Source: Podocnemis expansa (Eukaryota > Chordata > Testudines > Podocnemididae). From it: a stretch of 64,000 nucleotides of DNA. The first letter of the stretch is position 1; each line of letters begins with the position of its first letter. Positions 49,209-60,039 of the stretch are shown piece after piece. A model generated the notes under the pieces. It was given only the letters and a program-made list of their open reading frames with translations, ran no database searches and was not told where the DNA came from. Made by a program: the position numbers and the translations under genes. The DNA lies in contig ML681998.1 in NCBI GenBank assembly GCA_007922195.1, positions 14,836,783-14,900,782 of the forward strand. Direction: 5' to 3'.

Positions 49209-49997
49209 CATGCATGCCAATCAACAAGCCGCAGATGCCCTGATCCTCTTGCCCCTGCTGCATTTTGTGCATGTTAAAATCCTGGAGGGAATTAGACATG
49301 AATGATGGCTCTAAGAAGCCCCTGAATGGTGGGGAGGTGTTGTGGGCAGGGTGATAGCAACATATATGCGGCTGTAAACATGCCTACCAGCTGAAACTTA
49401 AGCACCAAGGAGCCTTTAGGAACTTCCAGGGTTAGGGAGTAGCTGAGAGGTGGCTTTATGAATGTTAGCAGTGCCTAAATGTTGGGTATAGGTGCCTTAT
49501 GTTTCTGTGTGAATCTAGACTGCTGTTTACTTCTAACTTTGCCAAACTTCCACCAGTTGGCTTGATCGTTTCCATGCTGAGTTTCTGCCTCAGGCTGAAG
49601 TTGTTTTAAAAGTTTTCACAAAAATTGTCCAGCTGTTTCTGAAAATGAGAGTAGAGAAAACACATTGTTTTTTCCCTTGTTTTGGGGGGAAAAATCCTGT
49701 GTGGCTGTTTGTTTGAGATGATGTAGCATTGCCTTGCTTTGGAGGAAGGACGTATCATTTGACAGGGCAGCTGCCCTGGTGCCTGAGATGTGCCTCTTTA
49801 CAGGTGCTGTGAATATCCTTCCAAAGTTATAAGCCTTTGAAAAACTGCAATTTACAACACTCAATAGCAACTTGTTTTGTTTGTTTGGCAGCCAAATTCT
49901 CCAAGGATTCCATCTGCAGAGGCTGAACTGCCCTCTCCTGGTTCTGCAGCACTTGGCACAGAACTGAGAGCAGGGAGATGTTTTTTCTTGCGATCTC

Positions 49998-50276
49998 AGG
50001 GTATGTCTAAACTGATGGTGGCAAAATCACCTCTGTCAGTGTGATCTTCTGGGCTCGATTTACAGTGCAGTGCTACTGCACACTGGAAATCATCATAGCA
50101 GCTCCTGCCCCCAAACAGGAGTTGCTGAAAGCTGACCACAAGCCATTTGCAGTTGGCGTCCCCTGGTGTGTTCCAGTGGCTTAGAAAGTCACCAACAGAT
50201 ACGCAAGGTATTTTACATGCCTTGCATATCTGCTGTAGACTGCTGCTAAAGTCTAGATAAGTGTAGACTAGGACTC
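49998..50276. mobile_element. Probable MITE
   Basis: GGGTATGTCTAAACTGATGG at the left and AAGTGTAGACTAGGACT at the right are a loosely paired TGTCTACACT-type end pair. The interior is unremarkable. Confidence 0.5.
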
Positions 50277-50577
50277 AGTCTCTTCCACCTGGGAGTCAGG
50301 CAACATGGAAGAGGAAGATGCAGCCTGACACACAGTAGAAGGAACAAGAGCTAGACAGGATGTTGTGGAAGTGAATTGGAGTGAGCTCAAGCTGGGGGTA
50401 GGGCAGAAATACTGGGGCTTCCTGTCAGTGGCATAGTCCCCTACAATAGACACAGCCTACATGATGGGATGTTTCTGTAGGTGTGCGAAAACCACCATCT
50501 TGAACAATGTTAACTACGTTAACAGAAGACTTACTCCTGATGTACACTGAAGATTTATTGGCACAGCTGCATCAGTC

Positions 50578-50580
<3 letters not shown>

Positions 50581-50626
<46 letters not shown>
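50581..50626. repeat. (GT)23 microsatellite
   Basis: Uninterrupted GT dinucleotides for 46 bp. Confidence 0.95.
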
Positions 50627-50630
<4 letters not shown>

Positions 50631-50771
50631 CCCCACACCCTGAGCAATGTAGCTAGGCCAACATAAATGGAGACTAAGCCTGAGATTTGTAATCTCAAGA
50701 TGGAGACTGAAACTGGCTGGATGAGACTGGTACTGGGGCAAGGAGCCAGAGCAGGTTGGGCACTATGACTT

Positions 50772-51212
50772 GGCCTACACTAAAAGAAGAGGTCGACCTA
50801 TCTGTGTCATTCAGGATTGTGAAGCACCTACATCACTCACAGAACGACATAATTATGTTGATCTAATCCCCAATGTAGGCAGCACTTGGTCAATGGAAGA
50901 ATTCATCTGTCAACACATCACTACTGTTTGCGGAGGCAGGTTATCTGAACAGTCAGGAGAACATTTCCCAACAGCAGACAGTGTTTGCACGGAAGGGCTA
51001 CAGTGTTGCAGACAAGCTAACCCATGGGCAATGATAGGCTGAGTAGAAGGTATCAGGGTTGGTGAGAACAGGGGCAAAAGTGTCTGTTATGCCCATGAGA
51101 GCTGAAGCCCTTTCAGAACCTGGCACTGAATCCAAAATACCTGAGTTGCATCCTTTGTTGTCAGCAGACAGCTATAAAACCCACTCCCATAGCCTCCAGT
51201 GTAGACATAGCC
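50772..51212. mobile_element. MITE with TGTCTACACT-type ends
   Basis: The ends are GGCCTACACTAAAAGAAG and CTCCAGTGTAGACATAGCC. The interior has GTCGACCTA and ATGTTGATCTAA motifs but no palindrome array. The 90-residue open frame at its left edge is not a recognised protein. Confidence 0.65.
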
Positions 51213-51236
51213 TTAAGTCAATTTAAGAAGGCTTAA

Positions 51237-51922
51237 GGGCTATGTCTATGCTACAGGGTTCAGGTAAGTTGACTTAATAAGGTCAACTTAAAGTTGATCA
51301 AGTCAACTTAGTGAGGCCCCATGTGTTTGTCGACTTTATAAAGTCAACTTAAATGGCTCTCCTGCCTTAACTCAGCTTTATTACATCGACTTGAATGGCC
51401 ACATTTTGTTGACTTAATAAAGTCGACTTAACCCTTAAAGTCAACTTTAAGGGTTAGAGTTATTAAGTCAACTTAACAAGTGCTTAAGTCAGCTTAATGA
51501 ACTCCAAATGTGGCCTTGGAGTTGCTTAAGTTGACTTATGCCTGGTTAAGGCAACTTAAGCCTCCAGTGCAAACATAGCCAAGTCAACTTAAGCAACTCC
51601 ATGGCTACATCTGGTGTTTATTAAGTTGACTTAAGCACTTGCTCAAGCTGAGTTAATAATGCCTGTCCTTCAAGTTGACTTTAGGCATTGTCAGCTTTGT
51701 TAAGTCAACTTAATGCAATGTGCCCCCTTAAGTCGATTTTATTAAGTCTACTTAAGCCAGGGGACCCACTTAAAGTCAATGTTAATAAGTTGACTTTAAG
51801 TGGGTCCCCTGGCTTAAGTTAACTAATAAAGTCAAATTAGAAAAATGGGGATTCTCTAAGTTGATAAAGTTGACTTTAAGTTCCCCTTGTTAAGTCAGCT
51901 TAACTGAGCCCTCTAGTGTAGA
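51237..51922. mobile_element. Long palindromic MITE with TTAAGTCAACTTAA motifs
   Basis: The ends are GGGCTATGTCTATGCTA and TAGTGTAGACATAG. The whole element is an imperfect inverted repeat of arms about 340 bp around about 51570, e.g. GCAACTCCATGGCTACATC right of centre against GATGTGGCCTTGGAGTTGC-like sequence left of it. Each arm is built from AAGTTGACTTAA / TTAAGTCAACTT units. A second MITE end, CCAGTGCAAACATAGCC, lies at about 51564-51580 near the centre. Confidence 0.8.
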
Positions 51923-53491
51923 CATAGATATAGAATGGCTCATTCCCTTCTAGTAAGCTGGTCCACATAGGAGATGATCTACCAGGTCCTCGATTAGCTC
52001 AAGTAACAGAGGTCTGTGATGTAAGTAAAAAGGTTCAACCCAGTTAAAAGAAAGTTAATATTGTACCCAGCAGTTAGGAGAGATGCCAGTCAAAGGTGGG
52101 CCATTCAACAGTACTTCTGATATTTCCTGACACTTGAGTACTGACTGATTTGCAGCCTTACTGTTCTTTTACCAGTTGTTTGTTTGTGATTTTATTAGTA
52201 ATGCAATTATCATCTGGGCTTGTGAAAGACACAAAGGAAGAAAACCCTTGGCTGGTCTACCTTACAGTTTAGAGGCCAGGCATTACTTGTGTAGGAAGTT
52301 TTTGCATACAAGAAAAGGCCCTTGAAGATCAGTGAGACTACCAGGCTCAAGGGCTACAGCATTAGCCCCTGACCAAATGCCACTCAAAGGGGTTTTGGAA
52401 TCGCCCAGCATGAGAACAGCTATAATTTGGTTGCAAGGATGGCCAGGGTTTCTCGTCCTGGCTTCTTTTTCTTTGATCCCCTCCTCTGCATTTTCAAAGG
52501 TGCTGTCTTTGGCTCCACAGTGAAGACTTTGTCGATCATACTGGACGAATGAGGGGCTTTAGTAAATAGGAAACTAGGCATCAATTTCAATTTGGCATGG
52601 CCTGCCCTTTTCTGGTTTCAGTGGAAAACTAGACTTAAGTCCACAGAACTCTTTAGTGAACAACAAATGGCACAACAACAAATGTAGCTGAAAAGAATGC
52701 CAAGGTTGTCATTCTCCATCAGTGGGTTGGATGGATTTCGTCCTTGGAGAAAAGTTTAAAATGCTTGGGGGCTGAAGCCTGGCCAGGAAACAGGTGGTTT
52801 GCTTTACTAAGTGGCATGTGTAATGGTAAGTGAACTAGAGCTGTGCATCAGTCCAAACTGCAACAGATGTACTGCTGAACACTCCGCTCTTCAGAAGGAT
52901 ATTTTTCATGTTATGCGTGGAAAAGAGCAGTAACCCTTATTTATTATATGAGGTCTTGCGAGACGTACTTGGAAAACAGACCTTTTTTTTTACTTGAAAA
53001 AAGACATTAAAAATGAGTCACCGTAGCCACACTCAGAGTGCTCCAGCGTGGGCTTTCAGTTGCAAATACTCAGCTATATGAAGCTAAGATTTTTTTTTTT
53101 AATTAAAATGAACGTCTCTATTGCAAATTAAATTGTTACTTGAGATGACATACCTGATGCTAATAGTCAATAATTACAAAATGAATTTAGATTAAGCAGT
53201 GACACCTGAGAAATAGTTCATGTGTGATGTGTTGTATAACATGTTACAGTGTATTAGAGCACCACAAAGACACTCGCTGCAGTATGAGATGTTATCTTCT
53301 AGCCCAAAATACATTACATAGAACTAAATGGGAGAGAGTAGTTTAAGAAGCTGTTGTAGTCTGCAACATGATTAAGTGGTTTGCTACCTTTTTAGCTGTT
53401 CATTTTGAATGTGTGTGTGTTTTTTATATTTTGTTCAGGTGTATCTGTTCCATATCATGTCATCCAAAGGTGGCTGATATGCTTAGACCCA
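51923..53491. other. Intergenic, no recognised feature
   Basis: No exon-like peptide and no repeat matching other copies. Confidence 0.5.
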
Positions 53492-53740
53492 GCCTCATAG
53501 ACACAAAGGTCAGAAGGGGCCAAGATGATCATCCAGTCTGACTTCTGCACCAACACAGGTCACAGAACCTCACCCCACCACTCCTGTAATAAATCTCTAA
53601 TGTATGACTGAGTTATTAAAGACCGCAAATCAAGTTTTAAAGACATTCCACCAGCAAAGGGATCTGTGCCCCATGCTACAGAAGACAAAAACCCTCCAGA
53701 GCCTTTGCCAACCTACCCTGCGGGGGAGGGAGTCCTCTTC
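53492..53740 (-). mobile_element. CR1-type 3' end fragment
   Basis: CTCATAGACACAAAGGTCAG, AAGGGGCCAAGATGATCATC and CAGGTCACAGAACCTCACCC align with the copies at 44464 and 47027. Confidence 0.7.
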
Positions 53741-53954
53741 CATTGCCACCCACTAGTGTTAAAGCTTAATCTACTTTAGCTTTTGGCTGGTCCTAACTAA
53801 CTTTTATTAACATACTTGGTGACTTTAAAATACTCTGTGACTTTAGAAAACACATATAGATGTATTACAGAAGGGAATAGCTTACATACGAGGGCTGAAT
53901 TTAGCACTGCTACAAACCAGTGCAATCTGCCTTAATGGTAAAGATGGGCAAACA

Positions 53955-54655
53955 GAATTTTTTTTGGTGGGAGGGACATCAGTTAATCACAGATGATTAA
54001 CAGAACAAATTAACTATGAATGTTAATTGCACAGCAGTGCACTGTGCTTGGGAGGTGGGTAGGAGAGGATGGTGCTGTGTGCTTCTGGGACAGAGATGCC
54101 CTCTCCTTCACCATCCTCCTGCCTCCCCTCCCATGGAGATGCACCAGACCAGGAGCCTGCCTGCAATGAGGGATGTTACTTCACCTCCTCAGTTGAAGAG
54201 GTTTTGGATATTTTACAGGACTACAGTTTGGTTCAATGACTTGCAGCACTACCCCTCTAAAAATTATTCCAGTACTGTGGGTGGGAGGGCTGATGTTGGG
54301 GTTGCCCCATCCCCTTGCTCATGTACTGGATCTTTGCTGAGCTGGCATAGGGAGACAGGAAGATTGTGCTGCTGCCTCCATGTCAAGAGAGGGAGCTGCA
54401 GGCCACTATTGCCATCTGAACAAGCAGTCAGGCTAGTTATTGCTCAGCTTAAACAAACAGCATGCTGGCACCCACACCCACACACCCCTGCCCCCACCTA
54501 CTCACACACAAGCTTTCTCTCACACACACACACACACACCATCCAAAAATAATGAAAGAACTGGTATTCTATTAGCATTTTAAAACTTCAATTAGTTGTG
54601 ACTTTTTTAATCTCACAATTAATCACCATTAATTTTTAAGGAGCTTTTGACAGCC
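53955..54655 (-). repeat. Unclassified repeat with TTAATCAC motifs
   Basis: Repeated TTAATCAC / TTAATTGCAC words lie near both ends (about 53982-54030 and 54590-54640) around a GC-richer core, and the right edge reads AGGGCTGTCAAAAGCTCC on the minus strand. It looks like a transposon but no TSD was confirmed. The 178-codon plus-strand open frame at 54016 inside it does not look like a protein. Confidence 0.4.
54518..54539. repeat. (CA)n microsatellite
   Basis: Ten CA units, preceded by a CA/CCCA-rich stretch from about 54470. Confidence 0.9.
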
Positions 54656-56194
54656 CTAACTTTATTTGTAAACCCCTTCACCAAAGCCAACATGCTATTC
54701 AGTCTGGCCACATCTGGACCCAGTCGTCAAGCCTGCATGTGACCTTTTCCTTTCCATGCCTGGTTGCAGAACTTTCTCTTTGTGCAGATGCAACTACGTT
54801 TGTAGGAGCCAAACACGTGCATGCAGGAAATGATCGCTTGCAATGAGGACTGGTGTCATGTCATCGTCATCCAGACAGGAGACAGAAATCATACCATGTG
54901 AGCAAACATGCAGAATACTTAATTACAACTATTGACATGTTTGCTGTGACCAGTTTGTGAAAACATACAGTCCCAGTGCTATCCATGAAGCATATGAATG
55001 GACCAGTTTTGTGTGACAGCAATAATCCATTTGCAGCCAACAATATGAAGTCAGCACAAAAGCAAAAAAATCCAATGTGTAGATAATTTGTAACCAGTAG
55101 ACCTGTTCTACCTCTGCCTTCAAATTAGGAAGGTCACTTGACATTTTCACAGCTGAATGAGCAGTTCAGTTATTGACTGACAAGGATTGCCATTAGGCTT
55201 CCTGTGTTGTTATTCTTTTTGGGCTGGAATTCTAGAGGAGAGTCCAATATACGATTCAGATACCATGTTCATGGCTAGAATCCTTACGTGGCTTAGAGAT
55301 ACAGTGAGTTGAGCTTCAGAGACCATCTAGGAGATGCTTGGACACAGGGTCAAAGACAATTGTTAACAGTTTTCAAATTAGAATAAGTAAGAAAGTGACT
55401 AAACAGTTGGCTGTAATACAGTTTTGTATTAAATTAACATATTATTGCAGTACAGAGTGTTAATGCCTTAAACATGCATAGCTGCCTGTGGCCATTAATG
55501 ATGAAACCAATTGTTATATTTTTGCTAGGTCACATCAGGAAATATGGAACCGATTGATTTAAGCTTCCAGCACATGCACAGCCTTGCCAACACTCTGCTG
55601 GAGATTTCCAAGCCTGGAATAGGCATCACCTCCCCTAGTTGAAATGTGCTGGAGTCTGCCACCACTGTGCTTGCCAGAATCATTAAGTTTGTCAGAGGCC
55701 CAGCATTGGCATTTGTCCTTTGTGTGATATTTGATCCCCATAAATCCAAACCAGGGTTAACAGAGGACCAGGACTTTTCCCCCTTGCACTTCTTTTAATT
55801 AATTTCCTTGAGGTTGTGTTTAACCAGCTCAGTAGTATCCCTTCTACTTTTTAACATAGCAAGCCAAGAATAAGACAAAGACACAGAGGTTGTTAATAGG
55901 CAATTCTACCTGCACGTGGTGGTTACTGCTGGTAATGCATCACAACGCAATAAAATACATCAAATGCTACAATATTTCAAACTATTGAGTTCCAAGATTT
56001 GGTGCTTTGTATTTTTACAGGGGAACTGTAATGAATGCTATAAAATGAATGAATTTAATGGACATATTAAACATTTAATCTTGTTGTCTTTGGACAATGT
56101 TTAATTGTTACTAGCAGCAAAATTGAGACACTCTACTGCCAGACAATGATGTGAACATATTGTCTCTGTTGTAGTAATACGAGTAATCGATTAA
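54656..56194. other. Intergenic, no recognised feature
   Basis: Only short open frames. No repeat boundaries found. Confidence 0.5.
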
Positions 56195-56420
56195 TAGATT
56201 TTAGGGCTCGAAGGACCATCAGATTATCCCATTTGATCTCCTGATGACCACAGACCCTAGAATTTCATCCAGTTTTTCTTCAAGTGATTCACATGGCCCT
56301 TCCACTTAAGCCATGTGCTCATGCAGCACATTGGTGCTGAAGATATTCTTCTCTGAATGGTAACTTGTGGGGGCATGTTTGCCAGTTCTTGAATAATTTA
56401 TGGCTCTTTATGCCATAAAT
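56195..56420 (-). mobile_element. CR1-type 3' end fragment, diverged
   Basis: AGATTTTAGGGCTCGAAGG, ACCATCAGATTATCCC, TTTGATCTCCTG is a diverged reverse CR1-class tail. Confidence 0.5.
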
Positions 56421-56817
56421 TCTTCCCTCCCTGTAGTCCCATCCTTTTAAAAAAATGTGGACACTGATCAATACAGTATGCAGTAGTGTAGTATTAGTAT
56501 CACCACGCTGTCTTCATTTTGCAGATGGAAATACTAATAGGACTACCCAAAGATGATACTGTTGCCTAATGGAGGGTGTTGGTTTCAGACTTACAGAAAT
56601 AGGCTAACTGGTAGATTTTTCAACTGCTTGGTTCCAACTCAGCAAGAAGGAGAGTGAGCCACAACCTGTAAACTGGTTCTTTAACCCAAAGCAGCAGGGA
56701 AAAAGCTCTGACTTATGCAATGGATATGAAGTTCTTCAGGAACCTTATCCCAGCAGATGGTCAGTGGTAGTGGTGCCACCTTTCTATTCCCATCACCTTG
56801 CAGGGTGCCAAGCGCCA

Positions 56818-57000
56818 AAGGGGTAGCCATGTTAGTTTATTTGAGCAAACCAAACAAGGAGTCTGGTAGCAATTAAAAGACTAACAAATTTATTTATCTC
56901 ATGAACTTACATGGGAGAAAATCCCACTTCATCAGATGCTTGAAGCTTCATGCAGTAAATAAATTTGTTAGTCTTTTAAGGGCCACCAGACTCCTTGTTT
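56818..57000. mobile_element. PLE pseudo-LTR fold-back (about 183 bp)
   Basis: The left arm (GGGGTAGCCATGTTAG, ACAAGGAGTCTGG, AAAAGACTAACAAATTTATT) and the right arm (AATAAATTTGTTAGTCTTTT, CCAGACTCCTTGTTT) are inverted around the CATCAGATGCTTGAAGC centre. There is no coding sequence between the arms. Confidence 0.75.
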
Positions 57001-58759
57001 ATTCCCACCACTGCTCCCCACCTTCTCCAAGAGTGGAGTGGGTGGCTAGCAAAGGAGGGGGTAGGCTGAGTGATCTTCTGAATAGGGGGAATTCTCAATT
57101 GGTCATTTCCATCTATTTTAAGGCCACTTTACGTCACTTATACAACACAAATGTGGACCTTGTGCTTCTGAGAGACAGAAAGGTTACATCAAGTCCCAAA
57201 GCCATGGTTAGAATGCAAAAGTTCCTGTTTCCAGTCTCATGCTCGAGTTAAATTTCTGGCTTTTACTCCTGTATCTGTTAAGAGTGTAAAAATGTTTGAA
57301 TCAATCCTGCTGGCTCTGATTTACAAACTAGACATTGCAGAGGCCCTTCCAAGGGGCTGATTTTGGGCCACATGTCTATTTATTTCTTTTGATTTTATAT
57401 TGTATCTATTTAGGCTCTTGGTAGCTTCAACTTGCCAAACACATTACAAAGGTCACATCTGACCCAAAATTTTGATCTTGAGGAAAGAAAGGGCTTTTAT
57501 AAAATTTACTACAATAAAAAGTTTTTTTCTCTAGAGTCCAGTGAAAAGGTTTATGTTTTAACAATCACTCCTCTGAAGTGTTTTCAACCTAAACATCACT
57601 AGTGCAGTCTGAAATTGAAATGGACTAGACACTGACTCTAAACAAAGTGAAATGGACACGTTTATTTTTTTTTTCAGGCAGTAGTAATTAATTCCCATCT
57701 CTTTATATTACACCACTACATATTACATATATAACATATGAACCTATGTAGATCAATTGAAGTGTGCCTAAGTCTCTATATTAGGTCTGATGACCGTTGT
57801 TATTAATGGCTCCTAGAACTTTTAATCAATATATCAATTTCAGTTACACTTAATCTTACACCAGAAGTTACCTTCCACATATCTAGAATAGCATTTTGTT
57901 TTTTCAAAAAACTTTCAGCAGGTGAACTGTCATACCAAGTTACAGTACTTTTAAAATAAATAATGGATTTGTCCAGAGATTTTGTATTCAATTTCCTACT
58001 ACAAATAGAAACCCCTGGGAGAATTTCTATCCTTATCTCTTCCAAACTGTGGAAAAAAACTTTCACTGAGGTATCTTCTGTCAATACTTTAAAAAATTAC
58101 ATGTTTAGAAAATAATATCAATGAAAGTTATAGACATTCTAGTTCCATCTTTAGCATATACATTTTCATTAAAAAAGGTGCTTAAAGTTGAGCTACAAGA
58201 GAAAGAAAAATCAAGTTAGTGATTCTTTTTGATATTTTATGGAGTGTTAAATAAATCTGCATTTTACCATAGCTATATGAGTAATGTAAAGTCTAATATC
58301 CTTCTGCTTTCAGTGGAGGACTCACTGAGCATCTGAGAAATAGATGGGTAATTGCCTCAGACATTAATAGAAATAGAGGATGTTGGCTGGCATTGAATCC
58401 ATGGGCACATGCCCCTATCACAATTTGAGAAGGCTTAAATTGTAAATGAAACAAAATTCTGGAATCTTGGGTGTAAGGAAATGAATGTATAGCAAAAAAT
58501 GTACCATTCTCTAGGTACTTCAACATCTCTAATAATCAACCACAGTGTTAAACTACTAGAGTCAGTTGGAAAGGGTCTCTTCTAAAGAAAAAAGAAAAAA
58601 AACTGATTAAAAAATGAATTTTTCTTGTTCAAAAGGAGGCATCATTTCAGCAGAGTCCAATGAAACTAGATGCATATGGTATACAACATATATCCATTAC
58701 TGAACTTACTCTAAAAAGAACAAAAGTATATTGTACAAGGTACACTACTATTAGTAACA
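57001..58759. other. Intergenic or distal NIPAL2 3' flank, no recognised feature
   Basis: AT-rich. The minus-strand open frame 58084-57803 has no similarity I recognise and no convincing splice partners. Confidence 0.45.
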
Positions 58760-58960
58760 CTAAACACTTATAAAGTGCTTCTACCTTCTCCTCTAGATCA
58801 CTTCTCTAACCCTCACAGTGCACTGGTGAGGTAGAGCAGTAATATCAAACACAAGCAGAAACTGGGGCAGAGAGATTAATGGGCATTGTGTAGTTCATAT
58901 GGCCATTAGTAATTGTCTTCTGGGAGTCAGTGGCTAAAATAAGATTTGGACTTAGACCCA
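58760..58960 (+). repeat. MIR-like SINE remnant
   Basis: TATAAAGTGCTTCTACC, CTAACCCTCACAGTGCACTG, AGAAACTGGGGCAGAGAG and GGACTTAGACCC keep the order of a MIR/CORE-SINE. Confidence 0.45.
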
Positions 58961-59915
58961 AATTCAGTTTGAATGACCAGGACTGCTACCAGTAATGATG
59001 CTCTAAATTCATGCAGAGAAGTGTTTTTACAAAGGGAAAAATATATATTTTAGCACAATGGCTTATCCTTCCATGTTCCTGATCCTACAGTCCTTTACCC
59101 ACCCCAAATTTTTATTGACTTTATGAACTGGGCCCCATATAATAAAATCCCTCTTTCTCCAACTGAACCTGTTCAAAATACAACAGCAGCAGAAGCTTGG
59201 CTTCCCCTTCTTCTATTGGAGCAGGGTGTGTCCTCTTCAAAATCCCCACCAAAACTTCTATTTTCTATTGAAGTCAGAGGAGGCAAAGCTCAGAATGAAC
59301 AATATTGAAATAGCTGCTTCCTGCTCCAAATCAGTAGGACAGAGACAAGTTCCCCTACCAAAAGTCTCCTTTGGAAGAATTTATAATGCCAAGGCTTTTA
59401 TCACATCTCAACATAGACTACATACTGTGTGTATGTGCCCATATTTATCTGTTGGAACAAAGCCCACTCATCTTATTCATATGTTTAGCTACTTTAAAAA
59501 CAGTGGCAGTAGCTACATGAATAAGGCAAACAAGATTTCTCCCAATAGATGCTTATATAAAAATACACTGTATTTTCATGAATGATTTTTAAGGGTATTA
59601 GGCACCTAAAAAGCAGGCAAAGTGAGTGCTTTGGAAGATACCACTGTGTGTATAGTTGATTTTTAGGCATCTCCATACCTTCAAAAACTTGACCCTAAAC
59701 CACTAGTAAGAGGTATTATATCAGGAAAATATGTGGCTCCATTTAAGGGTTACTAGGTTTTTTTCAAGCTTAACAGCCCTCCTCTCTAACTGTAACGTGT
59801 GGTAGCCATGGGCTACACAAGGATACAGAGTTCTCAGCATAAAATTGCATGACACACACACTGAATATATGCAATAAAAATGGGGAGCTGAATATGATGT
59901 CAATGAAGAGAGAAA

Positions 59916-60039
59916 CAACAAAGGACCTGTGGCACCTTAAAGATTACCAACTTTCTTTGGGCATAAGCTTTCGTGGGGTGCAACCCACTTCATCAAATGC
60001 ACGAAGTGGAAACTACAGTTAGGAGGTATATATACACAT
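59916..60039. mobile_element. Older PLE fragment, left part
   Basis: ACAACAAAGGACCTGTGGCACCTTAAAGATTA..., TTTGGGCATAAGCTTTCGT and GTGCAACCCACTTCATC form a PLE terminal repeat of a different subfamily from copy 2. The sequence up to the 13-bp TSD parallels 46130-46215, and resumes at 61884. Confidence 0.75.

Noticed and set aside
51237..51922. Regular short palindromes considered as a CRISPR-like array
   Set aside because: Units are variable, unevenly spaced, in both orientations, within a MITE with TGTCTACACT-type ends in vertebrate DNA.
54016..54552. Plus-strand open frame of 178 codons
   Set aside because: It covers an unclassified repeat and ends in the translated CA microsatellite; no conserved motif.
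57803..58084. Minus-strand open frame of 93 codons considered as an exon
   Set aside because: No recognised family, no good splice borders, and not needed once the NIPAL2 terminal exon was found.
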